Assembly: GCF_003129465.1 (NCBI RefSeq)
Contig: NZ_QFFF01000001.1
Coordinates: forward strand, 1,039,501-1,103,500
Length of the DNA stretch: 64,000 nt
Direction: 5' to 3'
Source: Sphingosinicella humi
GTDB taxonomy: Bacteria > Pseudomonadota > Alphaproteobacteria > Sphingomonadales > Sphingomonadaceae
Shown here piece after piece: positions 51,405 through 62,700 of this stretch. Position 1 is the stretch's first letter, and each line of letters starts with the position of its first letter. The position numbers and the translations under genes are program-made. Below the pieces are notes generated by a model. It worked only from the letters and a program-made list of their open reading frames with translations, did not search any database and was not told the DNA's origin.

Positions 51405-53542
51405 CAGAAGGCCTGCCCGATCGAGATGTAGACGGAGATGCGCGATTCACCGCGCCGGCGGTCGATCGGCGTCGCGACGTCAACGCGGAGCGGACCGAAA
51501 TTGGTATAGACGCGCGCGCCTATTCCGACGCCGAAGCGGAGGTCCGACAATTTCGGATATTGGCTTTCATAGACCTGGCCCGCGTCCACGAATGCGACCG
51601 CGCCGTAATTGCCGAAGCGGTAGCGGCCCTCGAGCGCGAACTCGGTGAGGCTGCGGCCGCCGATCGGAAAGAAAAGCGTGGGTGGCGCCTTGTCGGGATT
51701 TTCCGGGTCGAAATCGGGGTTCGGCACGACGGAGCGGGGGCCGAGCTCCTGGAAGCCGAACCCGCGCACCGAGCCGCCGCCGCCCGCATAGAAGCGGCGC
51801 GAGGGCGCCAGATTCGCGCGGTCGATACCGAAAATGGAACCGAACCGGGCGCGGCCGGCGATCACCAGATCGTCGCTCACCGGATAATAGGCACTGCCCT
51901 CGATGAGGTTGCGGATATAGGGATTGGTGCCGTTCTGGAGCGAGACTTCGGGATTTATTCGCCCGAGTATGCGGAAGCCGCTGGTGGGGTTCAGGAGATC
52001 ATTGCTGGCGTCGTAGCCGAGCTGCCCCACCAGGCCGCCGATGAAATAGGTATCGCTCGGCTGATCGACGCGGGGGCGACGAAAGCGGGTCTCGTTGGTC
52101 GCGATCAGCTCGGCGCCATAGGCCCAGGTCCAGCGCTTCTGCCAGATCGGCGTCGACTCCCGCGCGATGCGGCCGGAGATGAGGGCGGTGTATCCTTCGA
52201 AAGCCGGATAGTCGCGGCGGCCGACCTCGGCGCTAAGCAGCACCGTGCGGTCGCGCTTCCCCGCGTTGGAGCGGCGCAAGGTAACGCCGAGCGACTGTTC
52301 CTGGGTGCCGGCCACGCCGGCGACCCGGAGCGCGCCTTCGGGCGGGAAGAGATTGCGATGTTCCCACGCCCCCTCGAGCCGAAAGCCCTGGCCGGTGCTG
52401 AAGCCGGCCGTGGCGGTCAGCGCGCGCGGCGGCCCCGCATCCTGCCGGACCAATATGTCGACATATTCGGTGCCGTCGGGCGCGGTCTCGCCGGTGCGCA
52501 CCGGCTCAGCGGAGACGCTGCTGAACAGGTTGGTGGCAACCATGGCTTCGCGCAGATCGTCGACCATGCGGCTGTCGTAGAGTTCGCCGCGCTCGAAGCG
52601 GGCAATGACGCCGACATGCTCGGCATCGAAGGCGAGATCGCCTTCGGTGCGATAGCCGCCGAAGCGGGCGCGCGGACCCGGATCGACCGGCAGGGTATAG
52701 TCGCCAAGCCCCGTCGCCGGGTCGAGAAGGATGTCGCGCGGCCCGATGTCGACGAAGGGATAGCCTTGCTCAGGCAGCCGCAGCAGCAAGGTCGCTTCCG
52801 CGCCTTCCACGACGGCGGCGACGATCGGATCGCCGACCTTCAGCGGAAGCTCCGATCGCGGCAGGCCCGGCGGCACGGTGGCGGGACCGGTGACGATGAT
52901 CGAGCCGAAATCGTAGCGCTGGCCCGGCGCGGCGGTGAGCACCACCCTCACCTGTCCGGGCTGCTCCGGCACCTGCTCGATCGTCGCGATCGCAGTGCCG
53001 TCATAATAGCCTTCGGAGCGCAGCAGGCGGATGGCGAGCGCCTCGTCCTCCCGCGCCCGGGCCGCGATCATCGCCCCGTTCGCCGCTTCGCCGTCCGCCT
53101 CCTCAAGGGCCGACAAGTCACGGAATTCGCCTTCGAGGCCGACGTCGCTCAACCCTTCGACGACGAGGCTGTAGCGCACCGGCGCCGGCTGTTCATCGGC
53201 TTCCGTGACCGTCGTCTCGGGAACTCTGACGTCGAAGGTGGAGAGGGGCGGCAGCGGCTCCGTCAGCGCGGGATCGGGAAGGCCAGCATCCGGCACGGGC
53301 GTAACCCCATCGGCGTCGGGTGGCGACGGTGGCGGGGGTGGTCCCTCGAACTCCTCGAGCGGTTCCAGGGGTTGGGCCAGGGCGGGATCGAGCGACGGTA
53401 GCTGCGCCTCGAACTCTTCGTCGGAGACGATCGGTCCCGTCGTCTCGGCTTCCGGTTGTTCCTGCGCCTGAGCCGAAGCCACGGACGGAGCGATCAGCGC
53501 TCCGCTCGCTGCCATTGCGATGATCAGCCCTGCTTTGTCCAA
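51404..53542 (-). CDS. tamA: BamA/TamA family outer membrane protein (TamA)
   Basis: Omp85-type outer-membrane assembly protein of 712 aa, partner of TamB. The start is a TTG at 53542 that gives a proper signal peptide (MDKAGLIIAMAASGALIAPS); the ATG at 53515 would remove the charged n-region. After an acidic Pro-rich linker (EFEGPPPPPSPPDADGVTPV), POTRA domains follow (VRYSLVVEGLSDVGLEGEFR, VRVVLTAAPGQRYDFGSIIV). The 16-strand barrel has FYAGGGGSVRGFGFQELGPR (the VRGF loop motif of Omp85) and ends ESRISVYISIGQAF with terminal Phe. It is 66 bp behind the CHAT gene with no terminator between. Confidence 0.92.
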   Translation of the reverse strand: MDKAGLIIAMAASGALIAPSVASAQAQEQPEAETTGPIVSDEEFEAQLPSLDPALAQPLEPLEEFEGPPPPPSPPDADGVTPVPDAGLPDPALTEPLPPLSTFDVRVPETTVTEADEQPAPVRYSLVVEGLSDVGLEGEFRDLSALEEADGEAANGAMIAARAREDEALAIRLLRSEGYYDGTAIATIEQVPEQPGQVRVVLTAAPGQRYDFGSIIVTGPATVPPGLPRSELPLKVGDPIVAAVVEGAEATLLLRLPEQGYPFVDIGPRDILLDPATGLGDYTLPVDPGPRARFGGYRTEGDLAFDAEHVGVIARFERGELYDSRMVDDLREAMVATNLFSSVSAEPVRTGETAPDGTEYVDILVRQDAGPPRALTATAGFSTGQGFRLEGAWEHRNLFPPEGALRVAGVAGTQEQSLGVTLRRSNAGKRDRTVLLSAEVGRRDYPAFEGYTALISGRIARESTPIWQKRWTWAYGAELIATNETRFRRPRVDQPSDTYFIGGLVGQLGYDASNDLLNPTSGFRILGRINPEVSLQNGTNPYIRNLIEGSAYYPVSDDLVIAGRARFGSIFGIDRANLAPSRRFYAGGGGSVRGFGFQELGPRSVVPNPDFDPENPDKAPPTLFFPIGGRSLTEFALEGRYRFGNYGAVAFVDAGQVYESQYPKLSDLRFGVGIGARVYTNFGPLRVDVATPIDRRRGESRISVYISIGQAF

Positions 53543-53608
53543 GACGTTCCGCCCCCGATTTGAAGGTGAAACGCTTCTCCCCGAAGAAAGTGCCGCGCGG
53601 TTAAGCGC

Positions 53609-56600
53609 TTACCGCGATGCAACCTCCTGGCCTGCCATCGCCGTCGTGCCTTCGGCCGACGGAATGACCGGCGCGGCGCCGTCACCGATGATCGCGAAGC
53701 CCGACCAATAATAGGGATGGGAGGTCAGCGGATTGCTCATCAGCTCCGTCTGCGCGGATCTCAGCGCGGTCGCGGTCGAAGTGCCGGGCGCCGCGGTGAA
53801 CAGGCCGGAGATCAGCCGCTTGGTCGCGTCATAGTCGTCCGGCACCGGCCAGTGGCTGGCGACGACCGAGCGGCCGCCGGCTCCGACGAAGGCGCGCACC
53901 AGGCCGTCCAGCGCATAGTCGCCGCCGGTGGTGACGCCCGCTTCCCGAGTCGTCGCCACGGTCGCCTTGCCGGCGGTGTCGCAGGCCGAGAGGATGACGA
54001 GGTCGGCGTCGATGCGGAGGTCGAAGATCTCGCGGAAGGTGAGGAGACCGTCCGAGCCGTCTTGGCCGAAGCTGGTCATCAGCGCGGGCCTCGCCGGGCA
54101 TTCGGGACGCGGCGCCGTCACCAGACCATGCGTCGCGAAATGCATGATCCGATATTGCGACAGATCGTCCCGTTTCTTGATCGAGCTGTCGGTGAAGGCC
54201 TCGCCAGTCACGATCGCCGTGTCCTCGCCGCCCAGTATTCGGCTGGCGGTGACGAGCTCCTCGGACGAGATCGGGCGGCCCCATTCGGCGATCGACCAGG
54301 AGCAGTCGGCGCCTTCGCTCATCAGGCCGCGGAACAGGCTCTCGGTGCGCATCACGCCAGCGGGAGGGGCGTTCTCGCCGAAGCCGATATAGTCGTGCTT
54401 GGCATCCGAACGCGCCGCCTGGCGCACGTCGCGGAAGGAGCGGGCGGAGACGGCGGTGCTGACGTCGCGGTCGCGGCCCAGCCATTGGACGTCGGTGAAG
54501 TCGAAGCCGTCATTGTCCGGCCGCGCCGCCTTGGCGAGATAGGCATCGACCCCAGCGCGCTCCGTCACCAGCAGGTTGGCCGGCAGGCGCAGCATCGCCC
54601 CGTCGGGCTCGAAGATCAGGTGCCTGACGCTCGCCAGCTCCGCGCTCACCGGCTGGAACAGCTCGCCATAGAGCTTGTGAGCGAGCTCCACGTCGAACGG
54701 GTAGGTGACCAGCTGTCCATTCTCCACGGTGGAAATGGTCTCGCGAAGGGCATCGACCTGCCGTTCCAGCTCATCCGGCGCGACGCCGAGGCGGAAGGCC
54801 CGCGCCACGGTCGGAGTGATGAAGAGGGCGTAGCCGTCATCCTCGACCATGATCATCTTGAAATAGGCTTCGCCATCGCGAAGCACCTGCTGCAGGTCGG
54901 GGAGGGTCATCGCTCCCGCCGACACCACGCGGTAACGCGGAAATTCGGCGAGTTTGGCCTGGGTTGCGATCTGGTCCTTCTCCATCTGCGCGAGCTGAGT
55001 GCGCAGTTCCGCCAGCCGCGCCGCTTCGGACGCGGTCGGTTCGGGGAGCGCCGACAGGCGGGAAATATCCACCCGCGCGCGCTCGATGTCGCGGGTCAGC
55101 GTCACCGATTGGCGGAACAGCCGCGAAGCCTCGTCGCTGCCGCCGCTGAGCTCACGGGCCAGCACCGCCTGGGTCTGGGCCACGCCCGGGCGGACCAGGA
55201 CCTGGCTCGCCTTGAACATGTCGGCGACGGCTTCCGGACGCGCCGACTGGTCGGCGAGCAGCGCGAAATAGGGTGCGAGCGTCCGGCGCAGGGTCGCCGA
55301 GCTGTTGCCGCTTTCGGCGTTGGCATCGACGATTTGGCGATAAAGTGCCAGCGCGGGCTCGGTCTGGCCGGTGCGCGAATAGAAGGCGGCCAGCCGCGCC
55401 TGCGTGTTGAGCAGCGCCGCCGAGCCGGGATAATAAGCGCCCACCAGCGCCACCGCCTCCTTGTGCCGCTGCTCCGCCCCGGCGCGATCGCCTTGCTCCT
55501 CGGCGATGTCGGCGAGGCCGCCGAGCAGCTGTCCCCGCATCCAGACGGCTGAGGCAACGCGCCCGCCGCGGATCGAAGCCAAGCGGCCGAGAGCCGCATT
55601 ATAGGCCGCGGCGGCCGCATCGGGCTGGCCCTGCATGCGCAATATGGCTCCGCGCAGCTGCTGGCCCTGGCTTTCCAATATCTGGACCTTCTCCTCCGGC
55701 AGAAGTCCGGAGCCGGCGGCGCTCAGTTGGCGCCCCATCGCCGTCTCGGCGTTGAGGATCGCGGCCGTGTCGGCGTCGATGACGAGCTTCTCGACGTCGG
55801 CGCCGGCCGTGGCGGTCCTGTCCGGCAGCGGGCGCTCGAGCTCAGCCAGCGCCGCCTTTGGGCGCTGCCGGTTGAGCAGATGCATGGCGCGGTAATTGCG
55901 GAGCATGCGAGTGACGACCGGGTCGCCGGCGACTGCGGCGACGGCCTCGGCGAACAGCCGGTCGGCCTCGGCGAAATTGCCTAGGTTCGACTGCTGCAGC
56001 GCCTGGTTCACCAGCGCTTCGCCACGATTGGCACCGTCCCCATTGGCAAGGAGGGCGCCGAAGAATTCGGCCGCCTCGGCGTAGCTGCCGCTGTTGTTGC
56101 GGCGATAGGCTTCTGCCAGCGCCCGCTCCGGATCCAGCGTGCCGGCCTGGACGCGCGCGAAGGCGGCGGGATCGCCGGCTTCGGTCGTGGCGATCGATAC
56201 CTCCCCATCGACGGGCTCATCGGCGACGACGGTGCGGAGGCCGAGACGGAGCGCCGAATCATAGCCGGCAAGGCCTTCGGCGACATAGAGGGTGTCGCCT
56301 TCGCGCCATTGATAGACGCGGTAGCCGACGTCGAGCTCCTTCATCCGGCAGGTTGCTGCCTGGACCGAGCCGAGGCCGTCGATCGCTTCTCCACCCGTCG
56401 GTCCGCATTCGGCGGTATCGGCCCTAAGCGCCGCCAAACGCGCCGCGGGATCCTCGCCTCTGGTCTTTAAGGCGTAGAGACGGCCGACCGGCGCCGCAGC
56501 GTCGCGGCAGACGACCGAATAGGCGCGGTCGAACATGTCCTTGAGCGCCTTGTCCGAGCTGCTCGTCTGGGCCGAGCAAAGCACGCCGCCGCCGGAGCCG

Positions 56601-56710
56601 ATGCGGAACGAATCCCTGAGGCTGATCGACTGCGCCCCCGCCGCCGACGCGGAGGCGAAGGTCATGGCGGCAAGCGCCGCCGCGACAATGGGTCTCGTCC
56701 ACTGGCTCAT
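53609..56710 (-). CDS. Exported TPR-CHAT domain (caspase-like) protein
   Basis: CHAT-domain protein of 1033 aa. A signal peptide (RPIVAAALAAMTFASASAAG) predicts a periplasmic site. TPR repeats run from about 190 to 480 (GSYAEAAEFFGALLANGDGA, NLGNFAEADRLFAEAVAAVA). A short coiled segment (ARLAELRTQLAQMEKDQIAT) follows. The CHAT peptidase domain carries the Cys-His pair: His861 in MHFATHGLVTA and Cys910 in VILSACDTAGKATVATTREA, with VVASHWPVPDDYDATKRLIS at the end. Both catalytic residues are present, so it can be a protease. The ATG at 56710 overlaps the stop of the giant exoprotein (ATGA), which makes that protein its likely partner or substrate. Confidence 0.9.
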   Translation of the reverse strand: MSQWTRPIVAAALAAMTFASASAAGAQSISLRDSFRIGSGGGVLCSAQTSSSDKALKDMFDRAYSVVCRDAAAPVGRLYALKTRGEDPAARLAALRADTAECGPTGGEAIDGLGSVQAATCRMKELDVGYRVYQWREGDTLYVAEGLAGYDSALRLGLRTVVADEPVDGEVSIATTEAGDPAAFARVQAGTLDPERALAEAYRRNNSGSYAEAAEFFGALLANGDGANRGEALVNQALQQSNLGNFAEADRLFAEAVAAVAGDPVVTRMLRNYRAMHLLNRQRPKAALAELERPLPDRTATAGADVEKLVIDADTAAILNAETAMGRQLSAAGSGLLPEEKVQILESQGQQLRGAILRMQGQPDAAAAAYNAALGRLASIRGGRVASAVWMRGQLLGGLADIAEEQGDRAGAEQRHKEAVALVGAYYPGSAALLNTQARLAAFYSRTGQTEPALALYRQIVDANAESGNSSATLRRTLAPYFALLADQSARPEAVADMFKASQVLVRPGVAQTQAVLARELSGGSDEASRLFRQSVTLTRDIERARVDISRLSALPEPTASEAARLAELRTQLAQMEKDQIATQAKLAEFPRYRVVSAGAMTLPDLQQVLRDGEAYFKMIMVEDDGYALFITPTVARAFRLGVAPDELERQVDALRETISTVENGQLVTYPFDVELAHKLYGELFQPVSAELASVRHLIFEPDGAMLRLPANLLVTERAGVDAYLAKAARPDNDGFDFTDVQWLGRDRDVSTAVSARSFRDVRQAARSDAKHDYIGFGENAPPAGVMRTESLFRGLMSEGADCSWSIAEWGRPISSEELVTASRILGGEDTAIVTGEAFTDSSIKKRDDLSQYRIMHFATHGLVTAPRPECPARPALMTSFGQDGSDGLLTFREIFDLRIDADLVILSACDTAGKATVATTREAGVTTGGDYALDGLVRAFVGAGGRSVVASHWPVPDDYDATKRLISGLFTAAPGTSTATALRSAQTELMSNPLTSHPYYWSGFAIIGDGAAPVIPSAEGTTAMAGQEVASR

Positions 56711-59700
56711 TGTTCGTCCCCGCCTTCGTCTTCTTCGTCTTCCTCGTCGTCCTCGGTCCACATCGTGCTGTCGCCGCCGCTGGCTACCGGCTCCTCGATC
56801 AGCGCGTCGCTTGAGAGGGAACTGGTATTGACCAAGCCGACGAACCCGGCGCCGAAGCCTCCCGGCCCGTCATCGCCGTCACCACCGCCGCTCGCCTCCG
56901 AACCGCCGCCCGACGATCCGCCCGGTCCTTCGATCGGCCCCAGCACGACCTCCGATCCCGATACCGGCGGCGGCACCTCCTCGCCCGGCGGCGGGGGTGG
57001 TGGTGGTGGCGGCGGCGGGGGTGGTGGTGGTGGTGGCGGCGGTGGCGGCGGCGGCGGCGGCGGGGGGGGTGGCGCGCCCTCCAGGATGTTCACCGTGTTG
57101 AACTCCGATTGTTCGCTGAAGCCGGTGGCGCCGCCGAAGAACTCGACCTCGTTGAAGAAGGCATTCCCGGTGACAAAGCTGCCATCGGCATTCTCGCGGC
57201 GGCCGAAGGCGATCACGGTCGCTGGCGCTTCGGCCGTGGTGCTGCCCACGAACAGACCGCCCGACCCCACCGTGATGCCGGCGAAATCGTTCGCGGTTCC
57301 CGTATTCTGTACGAACAGCGTTCCGCCCGTGAGGAGCACCACGCCTCCTGCCTGGATGTAACCGGCGGGATTGACCGGGCCGTCGTTGTTCAGCAACGCC
57401 GCATTGCGGCCCGTGAAATCGGGATCGGCGGCGAGTTGCCCCGCGAGCGACGTGCTCGCCACGACGACATTGTTCGCGAACAGGCTAAGCTCGCCCGCAA
57501 GACCGCCCGCCGAATCGCGCATCGTGATGCTGCCCGTCGGGGTGATGACTTCGAGCCGCTCGTTAGCGAATATCAGGAGGGAATCCTCGGCCCCGGCATT
57601 GGCGTAGCGAACATTGCCTTCGATCCGAATGCTCCCATCGCTGAAGAGGCTTGCAGACGCGAGTCCCCCGTCACCCGCTCCATCGATCATGAGGTCGCGG
57701 ACAATGATCTGGGCGAGGCTTTCGCTCGTCCCGGTCAGCCCGAAGATTCCGACGGACTCGCCCTCGATCCGCGACGCTTCTGCGTCGGTCAGCGTGTAGC
57801 CCGGCCCTTCACTGGCGCCGCCGATCACGATCGGGTTACCGTTGCCGAGCGCCGTGAAGAAGACCGAGGACGTGCCCGGAGCCCCGAGCGCCGCGCCATC
57901 CCGGATATCGATGTCGGCCGACAGGACGGAGATGGTGGGCGCGAAGATCTCGCCGAGGAAAGTGGCGTTGCCGTCGGTGATCAGGACGGCGGTGTTACCG
58001 CCTTCCACGTCGCCCAGGGTGATGCCGTTGACACCCTCGACGATGACCCCTCCGGCGGCGAGCAGAGAACCGGGCGCGCCGTTCACGGTCCCGGCAGAGA
58101 GGAGGGACAAGGCTCCGGTAAGCGCGCCGTCGGGCCCGGTCACCCCGAGCCCCGCGCCTGAGGCCACGTCGATCCTCTCGTCCCCGATCAGGCTGAGGAC
58201 GTCGGATTCGCCCGCGTCCTGGAACCGAACCGCTCCCGCCACCTGGATTATGCCCGGCGTCTCGATGTGGAAGAAGCTGCTCCCGGACGGCGCCTGCGAA
58301 CCTCTCAGCACCAGGTCTTGGAGGATGATGGCCGGACCGCCGCCCGTGCCCACGTTCGGCGCGTTGATCGAGACGAAGGCGGCGTTGAAAGCGAGCGCTT
58401 CGGCGGCATCCAGCACATAGCCGGATCCGGCGCCATCACCGCCGATCACGGCGGGCTGTCCCCCGGCCGCCACGTCAAGCGTAACAGACGAGGTGTCGAC
58501 ACCAGAGCCAAGCCTCGCCCCTTGAGCGATGTTGATATCGGCGGATTGCACGATGATGTTTCCGCCGCTCACCGTCCCGGTGAAACCGGCCGTGCCAGAG
58601 GTTTCGAGGAAGACGGTGCCGGTACTCGTGCCGGTGCCGACATGGCCGATGCTGAGGTCGCCGACGGAAGTGACGTCGACGCCATTCAGGCCATTGATCC
58701 GGCTTCCGGCGCCCGCGTTGAAATTGCCAGCGCTGGTGAAGTCGACGAAGCCCGCCCGAATCGTGTCGGCGCCGACAGGCGGGTTGCTGTGGGAGACGGT
58801 GAAGTTGCCGGTGGAAGCCATCTGGAGCGTGCCGGCCACGTCGAGCCTCCCGGACCCGGCGGCCTGAACCGCGAGATCTCCATCGGCTTGGATCAGGGCA
58901 TTGCCGCTGCTGGCGATGACGCCGTTGTCGACCTGAACGAGCGTGCTCCCTCCGGAGTCCGTGACGAGGCTGGCCGCCTGGACCCTGCCGCCGTTCACCG
59001 CCTCGAGAGTGAGATCGCCATCCGTGCTCAACTGGAGGGTAGTATTATCGGTGACGGTGAGCGTGCCGCCGTCGACGCTCACCAGCGACGGAGCGACAGG
59101 TGTGGGAGTCGAAGTATCGCCGACCAGATCCAGGCGCGGCGTATCGCCGGTCACGGTCAGGTGCACATCCGCAAAGGTGGCATCGCTCTGGACCACTTCC
59201 AGAGAGGCTCTCCCGAACTGGCTTTCCCCATCGACGCCGCCCTGGCCACCGATTCCGGCCGTGTTGCCGGTCAGCGTACCGATCGTCACCGTTGCCCGGT
59301 CGGTCGTCTCAAAGCGGTTGGTGAGGAGCGCACCGACGTCGCCGCCCGAACCGACCCCACCTTGCGCCGAGCCGTTGCCGCCGGCACCGCCCGTGCCGTT
59401 GGCCGTCAGCAGAACCGTCGAGGCAGAGAGGGTGCCCCCCCGCGCCAGAATGCCCGCGCTGCCCCCGGCGCCGGCGCCCCCGTCACCGCCGGTGCCGGAA
59501 GAGGTGCCGCCGGCCCCGCCGAAGCCGCTGGCGTCGACGCTCACGGCATTGAAGACCGCCGCTCCTGTCGGCGTGCCGTCTCCGAGGCCGCTGGCCGTTC
59601 CGATGTTGACCGGGAAGCCGCCGAGCCCGTCGCCGCCTCGCCCGCCCGCGCCGCTGCCGTTGCCGGCTCCGCCGACGCCGCCCTGGCCCGTTGCATTGAC

Positions 59701-62700
59701 GCTTAGCGTGTCGATCCGGAGCGTGCCGTTGAGCGACTGCGCGATGGCGCTCGGATTGCCGCCCTGACCGAGGCCGCCGGCGCCGCCGGCGCCACCGCTC
59801 ACGCCGGCACCGCCGTCACCACCCGTGCCGACCGCCGTCAGCGTCACCGTGTCGATGTCGACCAGGTTGGGCGTGGCCGCGTTGAACGCTGTGACCGCGG
59901 CAAAGCCGCCGAAGCCGTTGCCTCCTGCTCCGCCGGCCAACCCGTCCCCGCCCGTGCCGTTCGAGATGATCGTCGCCGAAGTAGCTGTGATCTGCCCGCC
60001 ACCGAAGGAGTCGAGGAAGCTGCCGCCGCCGGTCTCGTCGCCGGGGCCGTCGCCGCCGAAGCCAGCGCCGCCGAAGCCACCGTTGCCGCCGGTTCCGCTC
60101 GTATCGAGCGTAACGCCGGCCAAAGTGACGGTGCCGGGATTGGTGAAGACTTCCGCTCGTCCGCCGGTTCCATCGCCTCCGACGCCCACCGGTCCGGCCG
60201 CACCGCCGCTACCCTTGGCGGTTACGGTGGTGGCGCCCCCGACTGTGACACCCCCCGTCCCGTTGGCGAACAGGAGCGCCGTTCCTCCCTGTCCCGCGCC
60301 ACCGGTCGCCACCGCGCTGGAGCCGGCGCCGAAGCCGCCGGCTTCGATGACGAGGTTGCCGCTGACATTCAGCTGCCCCGCGGTGGCGGAAGCCGATGCC
60401 AGTCCGCCGGTCCCGTCGCCGCCGATCTGGGTCCCAAAGCCCCCGTCGCCGTCGGCCTCGATCGTCACGGAAATTTGAGTATTGGTTCCGCCCTGGACGT
60501 TGATCGAGCCACTGTCGGCGGCGAGGATCGCGCGTCCTCCCGTACCATCGCCGCCGGTCGTGCCGGAGCCGCCGAGGGCGGCGGAGTCCACATAGACATA
60601 GTTGGCGGTGATCTGACCGCCGGTCGTCTGCACACGGGCCTCACCGCCCGTGCCCGTGCCGCCGTCGCCAAAGGCTCCCTGCCCGCCCGGCCCAGCTCCG
60701 CCCTGACCGCCGGCGCCTCCCGTCGCGCCAGCGTAGAGCGACACCGTCGAGAAGGTGGCCGTGCCGCCGACGACAAGCTGCGTCAGGCCGCCGATGCCAT
60801 TGCCTCCATTGCCGCCGGTGCCACCGACCCCGGTCTGGCTGTCGGCGCCCGGGCCGCCGTTACGGCCCACGCCGTCTGCGAAAGCGTCGAGAGCTCCGAT
60901 GGCGAGGCTGTTGCCGGCGTCGGCCAGGACGGTCGCCGTTCCACCCGTGCCATCGCCGCCGCGCCCTCCCGTCGACAGCGAGCCGGTGTGACTGCTGGTG
61001 CCGAAGCCGCCGAAGCCCTCGGCCAGCACGCGCGCGCTTCCCGCATTTATTTGGGATGATGCCGAGCCGCTCCGGACGGCAATCTCGGCGAGGCCGCCGG
61101 TGCCCGTGCCGCCGATCTGCGATCCACCGCCGCCGCCGCCTTCCGCGATCAGGAAAAGATCATTCGTGGCGGAAACGTTGCCGCCATTCACGGCCGAAAC
61201 CGACGCGGTCCCGCCCAGACCAGTGCCGCCGACAGTGCCGTCCCCGCCGCTCGACAGGGCCTGGAGCGAGGCACGCGAGACGGTGATCGAGCCACCATCG
61301 GCCGTCAGACGCGCGGAACCGCCCGTGGCGCCGCCGCCGGTGCCGGCACCTCCCGCGTTTCCGCCGAAGGCATCCGACTGAACCCGGGCTTCGCCCGTCA
61401 CGGCGAGGGAGCCGCCATTATTCGCGAACAAAATGGAGGTGCCGCCCGTCGCGCTGCCGCCATCGGCATCGGCGCTGGCGTTGAAGTTCGAATCGGCGAA
61501 GCTCGTCGTATAGACCTGGGCATCGCCGCCGATGGAGACGGTCCCTCCGTCGGCTCCGATCGACGCGCTTCCGCCGTTTGCGCTACCACCCGCCGTTCCG
61601 GTGTCGAGACCGCCACCATAGCCGGAGGCGAGCACATTGGCGTCGCCGGATACCGCGAGGCTGCTGCCCGCTTCCGCCAGCATTGAGCCGGACCCGCCGG
61701 TGCCGGTCCCGCTCGCGCCCGAGCTTCCGATATTGTCGCCGCCGAACCCGTCCACTGCAAGGAAGGCGGAGGTCAGCGTGAGGGCACCGCCCCCGGTCGC
61801 GAGAATCTCGGCGGCGCCGCCGGTCGCGTTGCCGCCGCTGCCGCCCGCCCCGCCAAGGCCATAGGCGTGCATGTCCGCGCTGGTCGCCTCGACGGAAACG
61901 CCCCTGACCGTGAGGAAGGTCGCGCCGCCGGTCGCGGCCCCGCCATTACCATTGCCCGCGCCGCCCGTCCCGCCGTCGCCGCCTTCGGCATCCGAGCTGA
62001 GGTCCAGGGTTCCGAAGCTGGCGCTGCCCGCCAGAGTCAGCCCGTCGCCGTCACCCAGGAAGGAGCCGGCCTGGGTCGTGCCGCCGGAAGCGGCACCGCC
62101 GGCGCCGCCGGCCTGCCCCGTTCCGCCGATGCCCCCCGCGCCGCCAAGCCCATTGGCCAGTAGCGTAACGTTGCCGAGGGTGAGCCTGCCGCGATCCGCC
62201 TGCGCCAACGCAAAGGCGCCGCCCGAGTCCTCCGTGCCGTCGAACAGGCCGCCGCGACCCTCGCCGCCCGCGCCGGCCGCGATGGCACTGCCGTCGCCCG
62301 CACCGCCCAGGCCGCCGGTACCCGACGAATCGAGCAAGGCTTCGCCGCCGGTGATGGTGCCGCCGGCACTCGCCGTCTGGCGCGCCTCGATATAGGTGGT
62401 GCCGCCGGTGCCGGCGCCGCCGGTGCCGCCAAATTCCAAGGAGGCATCGCCGCCCGTGCCGACTGCGGAAATATTGGCGGTGGTGAGATTGACGGTGCCT
62501 GCGAAAGCCGTGATGCCGGCGCTGCCGCCCTGTCCGGCGCCTCCGGCCTGGCCGAAGCCGCCGTCCCCATCCGCACTGAGAAGGGTCGACCCCGTTATGT
62601 CGATCTGGCCGGCGAAGGCGGTGACGGCGGCGAGGCCGCCGGTGCCGGCCCCGCCCGTGCCGCCGCCGCTCGAATCGATATTGCCGCCCCGGCCCTCGGC

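Noticed and set aside
48990-51431. 813-codon open frame opposite tamB, and similar frames at 51560-53401 and 53717-55552
   Set aside because: All lie exactly antisense to long, motif-bearing genes and have shadow composition.
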